Below the pieces are notes generated by a model. The model made no database searches. It saw nothing but the letters and a program-made list of their open reading frames with translations, and was not told where the DNA came from. The position numbers and the translations under genes are program-made. Below are positions 1-8,178 of a DNA stretch of 64,000 bases, one piece after another (positions within the stretch are counted from its first letter, which is position 1; every line of letters begins with the position of its first letter). Origin of the DNA: Qipengyuania flava (GTDB taxonomy: Bacteria; Pseudomonadota; Alphaproteobacteria; Sphingomonadales; Sphingomonadaceae); the NCBI RefSeq assembly GCF_019448255.1, contig NZ_CP080410.1:2788279-2852278 (forward strand). Reading direction: 5' to 3'.

Positions 1-1601
1 TGGAAGCCCTGAAGCCGCTGCTGGCGAGCGATGCGGTGCTCAAGGTCTTTCACAACGGCAAATACGACCTGAACGTCCTCGCTCGCAACGGCGTGCCGGT
101 CGCCCCGATCGAGGACACGATGATCATCAGCTTCGATCTCGATGCGGGCCGCCAGCTCGACGGGATCGGCGGCGGGCACGGAATGGACGAACTGGCCAAC
201 CGCCACCTTGGCCACACCTGCCTGACCTTCAAGGAGGTCTGCGGCACGGGCAAGAAGGCGATTCCCTTCGGCGAAGTCCCGCTCGACAAGGCAACCGAAT
301 ACGCCGCCGAGGATGCCGACGTGACCTGGCGGCTCTACAAGCTTCTCAAGCCCCGACTTGCCACCGAAGGCGGCACGAAGGTCTACGAGCGGGTCGATCG
401 CCCGCTGGTGCCGGTCGTCGCGCAGATGGAGCGGCACGGCATCAAGGTCGACCGCACACGGCTTGCCAAGCTGAGCGAGGAATTCGCCACCGAAACCGCG
501 CGGCTGGAGAAGGAAATCCACGGCATCGCGGGGACCGAGTTCACCGTCGGCAGCCCCAAGCAGCTGGGCGAAGTGCTGTTCGATACGCTCGGCTACAAGG
601 GCGGCAAGAAGGGCAAGAGCGGCCAGTATTCGACCGACCAGAGCGTGCTCGAACGCTTGTCGGGCGAAGGCGCGGAGATTGCCGACAAGGTGCTCGAGTG
701 GCGCCAGCTGGCCAAGCTCAAGAGCACCTATACCGACGCGCTGCAGGAAGCGATCAACCCGGAGACAGGGCGCGTGCACACCAGCTACAGCCTGGTGGGC
801 GCGCAGACCGGGCGCCTGTCCTCGACCGATCCGAACCTGCAGAACATCCCGATCCGCACCGAGATCGGCCGCCAGATCCGCGAGGCTTTCGTGGCCGAGG
901 AGGGCAATGTCCTGCTCGCCGCCGACTATTCGCAGATCGAGTTGCGGCTAGCGGCGCATATGGCCAACGTCCCCAGCCTCAAGGAGGCCTTCGCCAACGG
1001 CGAGGACATTCACGCGCGCACCGCGACAGAGATGTTCGGCGAGGTCAATCGTGACACCCGCGGCCGTGCGAAGACGATCAACTTCGCAATCCTCTACGGC
1101 ATCTCGCGCTGGGGGCTGGCCGGCCGCCTGGGCGTCGAGCCCGACGAAGCGCAGGCGATGATCGACACCTACTTCCAGCGCTTCCCCGGCATCCAGCGCT
1201 ACATCATGGAAACGCTCGAAACCGTGCGCGAGCAGGGCTATTCGGAAACGCTCTTCGGCCGCAAGACGTGGTTCCCGCGCATATCCTCCAAGAACCAGGC
1301 CGAGCGCCAGGGCAGCGAACGCGCCGCGATCAACGCGCCGATCCAGGGCACCAGCGCCGACATCATCAAACGCGCCATGGTGCGCATGATGCCGGCCCTT
1401 GAAGAGGCTGGCCTCGGCCATGTCCGCATGCTGCTGCAGGTGCACGACGAACTCGTCTTCGAACTGCCCGAAAGCGATGTCGAGGCGGCGAGCGAGGTGA
1501 TCGAGCGGGTCATGGCCGGCGCGGCCGAGCCCTCGGTAACGCTCGATGTCCCGCTCGGCGTAGAGATCGGGACGGGCCTTAGCTGGGGAGCAGCGCACTG
1601 A
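1..1601 (+). CDS. polA: DNA polymerase I, C-terminal part (5' end outside window)
   Basis: DNA polymerase I fills repair gaps and replaces RNA primers. The reading frame is open from base 3, so the gene enters from the left and its 5'-3' exonuclease domain is not visible. What remains starts inside the 3'-5' exonuclease domain (HNGKYDLNVL, then YAAEDADVTW, which carries a metal-binding Asp) and runs through the polymerase domain. Motif A DYSQIELR is near 924-947, motif B RGRAKTINFAILYG near 1058-1100 and motif C VHDEL near 1440-1454. The exonuclease motifs look intact, suggesting a proofreading enzyme. About 530 residues are in view. A GTG at 36 is internal and not a start. Confidence 0.97.
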   Translation, partial: EALKPLLASDAVLKVFHNGKYDLNVLARNGVPVAPIEDTMIISFDLDAGRQLDGIGGGHGMDELANRHLGHTCLTFKEVCGTGKKAIPFGEVPLDKATEYAAEDADVTWRLYKLLKPRLATEGGTKVYERVDRPLVPVVAQMERHGIKVDRTRLAKLSEEFATETARLEKEIHGIAGTEFTVGSPKQLGEVLFDTLGYKGGKKGKSGQYSTDQSVLERLSGEGAEIADKVLEWRQLAKLKSTYTDALQEAINPETGRVHTSYSLVGAQTGRLSSTDPNLQNIPIRTEIGRQIREAFVAEEGNVLLAADYSQIELRLAAHMANVPSLKEAFANGEDIHARTATEMFGEVNRDTRGRAKTINFAILYGISRWGLAGRLGVEPDEAQAMIDTYFQRFPGIQRYIMETLETVREQGYSETLFGRKTWFPRISSKNQAERQGSERAAINAPIQGTSADIIKRAMVRMMPALEEAGLGHVRMLLQVHDELVFELPESDVEAASEVIERVMAGAAEPSVTLDVPLGVEIGTGLSWGAAH

Positions 1602-1645
1602 GCGAGATCGACCACCTCGTTGCGCGGACCCGCAACCCGCGCTGG

Positions 1646-2878
1646 ATGAACGTGGCGCTGCTGTCGGTGATCGCCGCGGCCATGTTCGCCACGCTGTTCT
1701 TTGCCTATCAGACGGTGGAGGCCGAGCGTGCCCAGCGCGTGCAGGTGGCCAAGACCAACGAGATCCTCCTCGAGCTTCGCCGCATCAACCGCGCGGCGTT
1801 GAACGGAGAGACGGGCCAGCGCGGCTATCTGATCACGCTCGACCGCCGTTACCTTGCGCCCTACCAGATCGGACGCGAGCAGATCGGCCCCTCGCTCGAC
1901 CGGATCCGCGCGCTCATTGGCGACAACGCGACGCCCCGCCAGACCGAGCTGATCGACCAGATCGATGCGCTCGCCCGGGCCAAGTTCGACGAGATGGCGG
2001 CCAGCGTGGAACTGCTGGAGAACGGCCGCCTGCTCGACGCGCGCCGCGCCGTGCTGACCGACGAGGGAGTCGAGACGATGGAGCGCCTCGGCCGCGCCAT
2101 TGCGGAGATGGAGGATATCGAGAACGAGATCCTCGCAGAGCGGACCGCCGAGGCTGCGCGTAGCGAAGCGCGGGTCCTGCCGCTGCTCGGCGCCCTGTTT
2201 GTCCTGCTGATCCTCGCCATGATCGGCGGCACGCGCCTTGTGGGCCGGACCGCTCGGGCCGAGGCCGAAGCCGCGCAGGCCGCGGTTGTCAGCGAAGCGC
2301 GCGACCGCGCCGACCTCCTTGCACGCGAGCTCAACCACCGGGTGAAGAACCTCTTCGCGGTGATCCTTGCGATCGTCCAGATGAGCGCGCGCGACAAGCC
2401 GGAGGCAAAGGAGGTGACCGAAAGCATCTCCCAGCGCATCCGCGCGCTGCTCACCGCGCACGAGGTCAGCCAGGGCGAACTCGACCGCCCCGTCGCCTCG
2501 CTCCGCTCGCTCGTCGAAACCTCGCTCGCACCCTACCGCTCGAGCAAGCATCCCGCCGAGATCGAAGGGCCCGACATCATGTTGCCGGCCAAACGCGTCA
2601 CCCCGCTGGGCCTCGTATTGCACGAGCTGACCACCAATGCGGTGAAATATGGCGCGTGGAAGAACGAAGGCACGGTCCATGTCAGTTGGACCGAGAAGGA
2701 CGGCATGGTCACGCTGGTCTGGCGCGAAAGCGGGGCCGAGCTTGGCGAAATTCCCGAGCGCAAGGGCTTCGGCAGCATGCTCATGACCAGCGCCTCGCGC
2801 CAGTTCGGCGGCACGCTGGAGCGCAGCTTTACCGAAGACGGGCTGCGCGTTTCGATCGAGTTGCCGTCAGGCGACTAG
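1646..2878 (+). CDS. HWE/HisKA_2-type sensor histidine kinase with CHASE3-like sensor
   Basis: A 410-residue membrane-anchored sensor kinase. A transmembrane segment lies at about residues 3-21 and a second at 177-198. Between them is a periplasmic region with the QRGYLIT stretch typical of CHASE3 domains. The H-box ELNHRVKN puts the phospho-accepting His near residue 231. The ATPase part has HELTTNAVKYG and a WRE motif, which are features of the HWE/HisKA_2 families that often act in alphaproteobacterial general stress or light signalling. No response regulator is adjacent. ATG 1646 is the first ATG, GTG or TTG after the in-frame stop at 1580, 44 bases past polA. The signal is unknown. Confidence 0.88.
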   Translation: MNVALLSVIAAAMFATLFFAYQTVEAERAQRVQVAKTNEILLELRRINRAALNGETGQRGYLITLDRRYLAPYQIGREQIGPSLDRIRALIGDNATPRQTELIDQIDALARAKFDEMAASVELLENGRLLDARRAVLTDEGVETMERLGRAIAEMEDIENEILAERTAEAARSEARVLPLLGALFVLLILAMIGGTRLVGRTARAEAEAAQAAVVSEARDRADLLARELNHRVKNLFAVILAIVQMSARDKPEAKEVTESISQRIRALLTAHEVSQGELDRPVASLRSLVETSLAPYRSSKHPAEIEGPDIMLPAKRVTPLGLVLHELTTNAVKYGAWKNEGTVHVSWTEKDGMVTLVWRESGAELGEIPERKGFGSMLMTSASRQFGGTLERSFTEDGLRVSIELPSGD

Positions 2879-2916
2879 GCTTGCGTTTGAACCGGCAGGT
2901 CCATACCTCGGCGCGC

Positions 2917-4005
2917 ATGCAAGAATTCCTCGATCCGCAGAACTGGCTCATCACGACGGAAACGGTTATCCTGACAGCGCTCGGACTGGTCATCCCCGTC
3001 CTCATCGCGCTGGCGGTGCACTGGTTCCTGTTCAAGATCCTCAAGAAGATCGTCTCGGCGACCCCTTACCTCCTCGACGATGCGATCGTCGAACGCATGT
3101 ATCGCCCCATGCGCTGGGCCATGGCGGGCTTCGCCCTGTCGATCGCCGCGCATGCCGACGCGCTGGTGGGTGCGGGTTGGGACGAGGCGGCCAAATGGCT
3201 GACCCCGGTCCTGCTGGGATGGGTTGCCTATTCGCTGATCGGGGCGATCGCGAAGGGGCTGGAAGACGATGTCGAGAGCCGGATCGATGCCGTCGCGGCG
3301 CGGTCCTACAGCACGCGCATCTCGATCCTAACCCGGACGGCGAAGGTCGCGGTGATCATCATCACCATTGCCCTCGTCATGCTCAACGTGCCCGGCGTGC
3401 GCGATATCGGCGTGACCATGATGGCTTCGGCCGGCCTCGCCGCGCTGGCCGTCGGCGCCGCCGCGCAGCCGGCACTGAAATCGCTTATCGCTGGTCTGCA
3501 GATGGCCATCACCCAACCGCTTAGGATCGGCGACCTCGTGCTGGTCGACGGACAGGCGGGCCGCGTGGAGGAAATCCGCATGAGCTTCGTCACCGTGCGC
3601 ACCTGGGACGAGCGCGTGCTCGTGGTGCCCACCAGCCGCTTCCTCGATGAAAGCTTCGAGAACTGGTCGCGGGTCAACGAGCAGCTGACCGGCCCGGTCA
3701 TGCTCCACCTCGACCCGATTGCCGACATTCCGCCGATCCGCGCCGAGTTCGAACGCTTCGTGAAAGCGCATCCGCTGTTCGATGGGCGCAATCTCGCCCT
3801 GCTGATGACCGATGCCTATCCCGAGAGCGTGGCGCTGCGCCTCTCCATGAGCGCTGAGACGATCGGCGACCTGTGGACCCTGCGCTGCGAAACGCGCGAG
3901 CACATGCTGGGCTGGATTCGCGAAAACCAGGAAGAGGCGCTGATCCGCCACCGGCTGGAAGTGCCGGGCGGCCACGAAAAGGCCGAAGAGCCCGGCGCTC
4001 CCTAG
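2917..4005 (+). CDS. MscS-family mechanosensitive ion channel
   Basis: A 362-residue small-conductance mechanosensitive channel of the inner membrane, expected to release solutes on hypo-osmotic shock. Hydrophobic helices lie at about residues 10-35, 60-80 and 85-110. They are followed by the glycine/alanine-rich pore helix (ASAGLAALAVGAAAQPALK) and the beta domain with the usual RIGDLVLVDGQAGRVEEI stretch. Start ATG 2917 gives a normal N-terminus; the frame stays open further upstream inside the kinase gene, but that part is antisense-quality sequence. It follows the sensor kinase by 38 bases and ends 6 bases from the convergent AAA ATPase gene. It is one of three MscS-family proteins in the window. 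Confidence 0.9.
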   Translation: MQEFLDPQNWLITTETVILTALGLVIPVLIALAVHWFLFKILKKIVSATPYLLDDAIVERMYRPMRWAMAGFALSIAAHADALVGAGWDEAAKWLTPVLLGWVAYSLIGAIAKGLEDDVESRIDAVAARSYSTRISILTRTAKVAVIIITIALVMLNVPGVRDIGVTMMASAGLAALAVGAAAQPALKSLIAGLQMAITQPLRIGDLVLVDGQAGRVEEIRMSFVTVRTWDERVLVVPTSRFLDESFENWSRVNEQLTGPVMLHLDPIADIPPIRAEFERFVKAHPLFDGRNLALLMTDAYPESVALRLSMSAETIGDLWTLRCETREHMLGWIRENQEEALIRHRLEVPGGHEKAEEPGAP

Positions 4006-4011
4006 CCCGGC

Positions 4012-6339
4012 CTAGCCCGTGGTTTCGGGCCCGTGCTTCTCGTCGCGGGTGCTTTCGACCATGCCGTCGTAAAGGAAGCCGATCGGGCGCACTTCGGCGG
4101 CCCGCTTCTTCAGCTCGCCGCGCATCTTCTTGTACTCCGCCTCCATCTTGGAAGTGACGGTCGCACGGCTGTCCTCAAGGGCTTCGGCAAAGTCTTCGGC
4201 GGTCACTTCCTGCACGTCCCCGCCCGCGCGGTGGAGCGCATTGAGGCCGGCGCGGCGAACCACGTCTTCAAGGTCGGCACCGGTGAAGCGAGCAGTCTTG
4301 CCCGCCACATCGGCGAGGTCGACGTCCTTTGCGAGCGGCATGTCCTTGGTGTGGATGCCCAGGATCTGCTCGCGGCCCGGTTTGTCGGGCGTGCCCACAT
4401 AGACCAGCTCGTCGAAGCGGCCCGGACGCAGCAGCGCGGGATCGACCAGGGTCGGACGATTGGTCGCGCCGATGACGACGACCGACTGCAGTTCTTCCAG
4501 GCCGTCCATTTCGGCAAGGATCGTGTTGACCACGCGGCCAGTGACCTGCGGTTCGCCCTGCCCGCTGCCGCGGGCCGGGACGAGGCTGTCGATCTCGTCG
4601 ATGAAGATAACGCAGGGCGCCACGGCGCGTGCGCGCTTGAACATACGCGCGATCTGCTGCTCGCTTTCGCCATACCATTTTGACAGGAGATCCGAGCTCT
4701 TCATCGAGATGAAATTGGCCTTGGCCTCCTTGGCGACCGCCTTGGCCAGTAGCGTCTTGCCGGTGCCCGGCGGACCATAAAGCAGGAAGCCCTTGGCCGG
4801 CCGGATGCCGAGACGATGGAACGCCTCGGGGTTCTTCATCGGCAACTCGATGCCTTCCTTCAGCTTCTCGATCGAGTCGCCGACCCCGCCGATATCGGAC
4901 CAGCCGACATTGGGCATCTGCACCATGACTTCGCGCATGGCTGAAGGCTGGATGCGCTTCAGCGCAGAGAGGAAGTCCTCACGCGTCACGCACAGCTCGT
5001 CGAGCACTTCGGGCGGAATGGTGCGCTCGTCGAGATCAATCTTGGGCATGATCCGGCGCACGGCGTCGATGGCCGCCTCGCGGCACAGCGCGGCAATGTC
5101 CGCGCCGACGAAGCCGTAGGTCGCCTTGGCCAGCTCTGTCAGGTCGACCCGGTCGCCCAGCGGCATGCCGCGCGTGTGGATGCCGAGAATTTCGCGGCGC
5201 CCGCTTTCATCGGGCACGCCGATCACGATCTCGCGGTCGAAGCGGCCGGGGCGGCGCAGCGCTTCGTCGATGGCGTCGGGGCGGTTGGTCGCCGCGATCA
5301 CCACGAGGTTCGAACGCGCCTCCAGCCCGTCCATCAGCGTGAGAAGCTGGGCGACGAGGCGCTTTTCCGCTTCGCCGGGCACGCGGTCGCGTTTGGGGGC
5401 GATGGAATCGATCTCGTCGATGAAGATAATGGCGGGCGACGACTTGCTCGCCTGCTCGAACACTTCGCGCAGCGCCTTCTCGCTCTCGCCATAGCCCGAG
5501 CCCATGATCTCCGGCCCGTTGATGGTGAAGAAGTTGGCATCGCTTTCGTTCGCGACAGCCTGCGCCAGGCGGGTCTTGCCGGTGCCTGGCGGGCCGTGAA
5601 GCAGCACGCCCTTGGGCGGATCGACACCAAGGCGCGTGAAGAGTTCAGGGTAGCGCAGCGGCAGCTCGACCATTTCGCGCAGGGCCTGGATTGTATCGCC
5701 CATGCCGCCGACATCGTCGTAGTTCACGACCGCGCGCGCATCGCGCGGTTCTTCGAATTCGGCGCGCAGCTCGACCTCGGTGTTCTCATCGATATGGACG
5801 ATGCCCTTGGGGCTGGTCGACACGACGCTGAGGCGGATCTGGGTGAGCGCATAGGCGGGCGCGTTGAACATGCGGCGCACTTCGGGCGGCATGTTCTGCA
5901 CCGGCTGCTGGCCGGTGGTGGCGACAAGGTCACCGGCGACCAGCGGCTTGCCAAAGAAATTGCGCTTCAGCGCCTGCGCCGGGCCCTGCAGGCGCATCTC
6001 GCGCTGGGCGGGCGCGAACACGACACGGGTCGCCGGGCGCGATTCGGCGAGAGCCACTTTCACATGCTCGCCCGAGCCCACTTCCGCATTGCCGCGCTGC
6101 AGGCCGTCCAGGCGGATCACGTCGAGGCTCTGGTCCTCGTCATAGGCCGGCATGGCCACCGCGGCGGTTGCGCGCTTACCGGTGATTTCGACGATGTCGC
6201 CTTCGGTAATGCCCAGCGTCTGGAAGGCCGAGCGCGGCATGCGGGCGATGCCCTGCCCGCTTTCCTCCTGCCGCGCGGCTGCGACCTGCAACCGTACCGT
6301 CTTGTCCTCTACCGCGCTTGCAGCGTCCGCATCGGCCAT
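4012..6339 (-). CDS. CDC48/VAT-type AAA+ ATPase
   Basis: A 775-residue double-ring AAA+ unfoldase-like protein resembling archaeal VAT and eukaryotic p97/CDC48. Residues 1-190 form an N-domain with the double-psi barrel signature (RMPRSAFQTLGITEGDIVEI). D1 has Walker A GPPGTGKT at 249-256 and Walker B IIFIDEID at 304-311. D2 has Walker A at 522-529 and Walker B VIFIDEID at 577-584. Arginine fingers are suggested by RRPGRFD and LRPGRFD. Both ATPase sites look complete. No HbYX proteasome-docking tail is seen; the protein ends in a polar tail. Known relatives are widespread in alphaproteobacteria, but the substrate is not known. It is transcribed alone, downstream of a small RNA terminator. Confidence 0.93.
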   Translation of the reverse strand: MADADAASAVEDKTVRLQVAAARQEESGQGIARMPRSAFQTLGITEGDIVEITGKRATAAVAMPAYDEDQSLDVIRLDGLQRGNAEVGSGEHVKVALAESRPATRVVFAPAQREMRLQGPAQALKRNFFGKPLVAGDLVATTGQQPVQNMPPEVRRMFNAPAYALTQIRLSVVSTSPKGIVHIDENTEVELRAEFEEPRDARAVVNYDDVGGMGDTIQALREMVELPLRYPELFTRLGVDPPKGVLLHGPPGTGKTRLAQAVANESDANFFTINGPEIMGSGYGESEKALREVFEQASKSSPAIIFIDEIDSIAPKRDRVPGEAEKRLVAQLLTLMDGLEARSNLVVIAATNRPDAIDEALRRPGRFDREIVIGVPDESGRREILGIHTRGMPLGDRVDLTELAKATYGFVGADIAALCREAAIDAVRRIMPKIDLDERTIPPEVLDELCVTREDFLSALKRIQPSAMREVMVQMPNVGWSDIGGVGDSIEKLKEGIELPMKNPEAFHRLGIRPAKGFLLYGPPGTGKTLLAKAVAKEAKANFISMKSSDLLSKWYGESEQQIARMFKRARAVAPCVIFIDEIDSLVPARGSGQGEPQVTGRVVNTILAEMDGLEELQSVVVIGATNRPTLVDPALLRPGRFDELVYVGTPDKPGREQILGIHTKDMPLAKDVDLADVAGKTARFTGADLEDVVRRAGLNALHRAGGDVQEVTAEDFAEALEDSRATVTSKMEAEYKKMRGELKKRAAEVRPIGFLYDGMVESTRDEKHGPETTG

Positions 6340-6444
6340 AGAATTGGGGCTCCCGTTCTCAACTAGCGTCTACCCGACCAACGTGGGGACGGGCCTATGT
6401 CGATGCAATGAACGAGGGAAGGGAACGGGTCCGCTCAAGACAAG

Positions 6445-6510
6445 AAAAAAGCCCGGCTGGCGAACCAACCGGGCTGGGAAGTCTTGGGAGAGGATGCCTG
6501 AAAGGCAGGG
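6445..6510 (-). ncRNA. candidate small RNA, mmgR/SuhB (alpha-r8)-like architecture
   Basis: Read on the minus strand, the sequence holds CTCTCCC, then the hairpin TGCC-TTTCA-GGCA (6495-6507), then CCTCTCCCAAGACTTCCC as single strand. An 11 bp terminator stem follows (AGCCCGGTTGG with CCAGCCGGGCT, 6450-6475, loop TTCG, one G-U pair), ending in six or more U. A matching promoter lies just upstream. The layout of a small hairpin, pyrimidine-rich CUCUCCC motifs that could pair with Shine-Dalgarno sequences, and a terminator resembles the alphaproteobacterial mmgR/SuhB type small RNAs. The family assignment is from memory and not proven. That it is an RNA gene is well supported by promoter, structure and the absence of any ORF. 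Confidence 0.65.
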
Positions 6511-6513
6511 AGA

Positions 6514-6542
6514 GATATGCTGGCAGGAGCGCTTTTGTGCAA
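6514..6542 (-). promoter_or_regulatory. sigma-70-type promoter of the small RNA
   Basis: On the minus strand TTGCAC (6542-6537) is separated by exactly 17 bases from CATATC (6519-6514). This predicts a start at about 6505-6511, right at the first hairpin of the small RNA. A dyad TTGCA-N5-TGCAA lies about 20 bases upstream. Confidence 0.5.
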
Positions 6543-6745
6543 GTGCGAAAAGAGAACTTTGAGTTGCATAGATTGCAATGCAGGCTCGGGAACCGAATGC
6601 GGATCGTTGAAAAACAAGTGCTTCCTGCTACCAAATCTCGCAAACGCACTGTTGCAACGCACAATATCGGACGAGTTTCCTGACTCGGCGCGCGTGGGTG
6701 ACAGCTGTCCCGGCGCACGCTAGGCCCTTGCCGAGGGAGAGCCTG

Positions 6746-7189
6746 ATGACCAGCGATATACCCGCCATCGAAGACCTTGTCGCCCGCGCCTATGCGGTGA
6801 TTTCGGGCGGACCCGGCGTCCCGCGCGACTGGGACGCGATGCGCGCGCTCTACCTGCCGGGCGCGCGCATGACCGCGCTGCGCCCCGATGGCGAGGAAAG
6901 CTGCACAGTCGAGGAATACATCGCCTCGAAACGCGATTTCCTGACCGACAACGGCTTTGCCGAGAGCGCGCTCAACAACCGGATCGAGGTGTTCGGCGCC
7001 ATTGCCCACGCCTGGTCCTCCTATTCCGGCGACTGGACCGAAGCCGACGGCACGCCTGGCAAGACGCGCGGCATCAATTCCTTCCAGTTGCGCCGCGACG
7101 AGACCGGCGCCTGGCGCATCCATTCGCTGCTCTGGCAGGTGGAAACGCCGGACAACCCCCTCCCCTCCGACATGGAGAGCCCCCAATGA
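6746..7189 (+). CDS. NTF2-like (SnoaL/DUF4440-type) protein
   Basis: A 147-residue protein with the alpha+beta cone fold signature of NTF2/SnoaL-like proteins. An N-terminal helix is followed by W-x2-M-x2-LYLPGARM, then beta strands ending in TGAWRIHSLLWQVE. Such proteins may be small enzymes or binding domains; nothing here fixes a ligand. ATG 6746 is chosen because GAGGGAGA precedes it by a normal distance; the in-frame ATG at 6698 has no such site. The stop overlaps the start of the following lipoprotein phosphatase (ATGA), so the two are translationally coupled and may act together. Confidence 0.78.
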   Translation: MTSDIPAIEDLVARAYAVISGGPGVPRDWDAMRALYLPGARMTALRPDGEESCTVEEYIASKRDFLTDNGFAESALNNRIEVFGAIAHAWSSYSGDWTEADGTPGKTRGINSFQLRRDETGAWRIHSLLWQVETPDNPLPSDMESPQ

Positions 7190-8121
7190 CCCGTACCCTG
7201 CTTCTCACGGTGGCCAGCCTTGCGCTCGCCAATTGCGCGCCCGCCGACACGCCCCCGCTTGCCAGCGCCCCGCCGCCGGCTCCGGCTGCAAGCGGCGACG
7301 ATAAGCCCGCGCCTGACACCATGCGCTGGCTGTACGGCTCGGGTGAGGCGGCCGCGGCCTCGATCCAGACCTGGCGGCACATTGCCGATTACGCAGTTGC
7401 CGTGTCGCGCCAGCGCAAGATGCCCGAGTCCGTGCCGCTCGGCCTCCCCGATGCAGAAGGCGGCGTGGGCACGCCTTCATGCGTCGCCGAGGATGGGACG
7501 ATGAAGCCCTTCGCCGCTGTCTTCGACGTGGACGAGACCGTGCTGCTCAACACCGGCTACGAATACTGGCAGGCGCTGACCGGCCGCCCCTTCGACATCG
7601 ATGAATGGAACGAATGGGCAAACAACGGGGCAGGGATTGCCAAGCCCGTGCCGGGCGCTGTCACCGGCCTCAGGCGGCTACGCGAGGCGGGGATTGCGGT
7701 AATCTTCAACACCAACCGCAACACCGAAACCGCCGCCGGTACGATCGCTGCGATCGAGGCTGCGGGCACCGGCCCCGCCGTCCACCTCGAAAACCTCTTC
7801 CTGCGCGGTGACGACGCCATGGGCGGGCGTAAGGACGGGCGCCGGGCGCGCATTGCAGAGGATTATTGCGTGATCGCCATGGCGGGAGACAACCTTGGCG
7901 ACTTTGCTGATGTCTTCAACGCCAACGAGGACGCCATTGCCGAGCGCCGCGCGCTTGCCGCCCGTGGTCGCTACGCGCAGCTGTGGGGCAATGGCTGGTT
8001 CCTCGTGCCGAACCCGGTCTACGGCGCCTGGCAGGAGGGCAGCGTCGGCGAGGTTTTCCCGCCCGATGCACGCTGGAAGCCCTCGCCGAGCGATGCTCCG
8101 ATGACGATGGACGTCCAGTAA
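7186..8121 (+). CDS. HAD-type acid phosphatase, lipoprotein e(P4)-like
   Basis: A 311-residue predicted outer-membrane or periplasmic lipoprotein. The signal sequence ends in the lipobox LANC with Cys17, followed by a Pro/Ala-rich linker. The HAD motif FDVDETVLLN (Asp114 and Asp116 as nucleophile and acid) and the late motif GDNLGDF match class C acid phosphatases and the haemophilus e(P4) nucleotidase. Family members dephosphorylate nucleoside monophosphates outside the inner membrane for salvage. The gene overlaps the NTF2-like gene by four bases. The exact substrate is inference. Confidence 0.9.
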   Translation: MTRTLLLTVASLALANCAPADTPPLASAPPPAPAASGDDKPAPDTMRWLYGSGEAAAASIQTWRHIADYAVAVSRQRKMPESVPLGLPDAEGGVGTPSCVAEDGTMKPFAAVFDVDETVLLNTGYEYWQALTGRPFDIDEWNEWANNGAGIAKPVPGAVTGLRRLREAGIAVIFNTNRNTETAAGTIAAIEAAGTGPAVHLENLFLRGDDAMGGRKDGRRARIAEDYCVIAMAGDNLGDFADVFNANEDAIAERRALAARGRYAQLWGNGWFLVPNPVYGAWQEGSVGEVFPPDARWKPSPSDAPMTMDVQ

Positions 8122-8154
8122 AGACCGCTTGCACGCAGACGCGGCCCGGATAGG

Positions 8155-8178
8155 ATAGGTTTCAAGGGAGAGACCTAT
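8155..8178 (+). promoter_or_regulatory. hairpin presenting the Shine-Dalgarno of the nitronate monooxygenase-like gene
   Basis: ATAGGT (8155-8160) pairs with ACCTAT (8173-8178). The loop TTCAAGGGAGAG carries the ribosome binding site and the ATG follows directly at 8179. A six-base stem is weak, so this may be chance. Confidence 0.25.

Larger units (their letters stand above)
6340..6745. other. 406-base intergenic region
   Basis: No convincing protein gene is present. The region holds, reading leftward on the minus strand, a TTGCA dyad (6564-6578), a promoter (6514-6542) and a compact small RNA with a strong terminator (6445-6510). The remainder, 6340-6440, should contain the leader and promoter of the AAA ATPase gene. 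The right end contains the ribosome binding site of the NTF2-like gene (GAGGGAGA near 6733). Open frames here on either strand lack homology-like features and overlap the RNA structures. Confidence 0.7.

Noticed and set aside
6435..6662. 75-codon minus-strand frame over the small RNA
   Set aside because: It runs through the promoter, hairpin and terminator of the RNA, has no ribosome binding site and no domain features.
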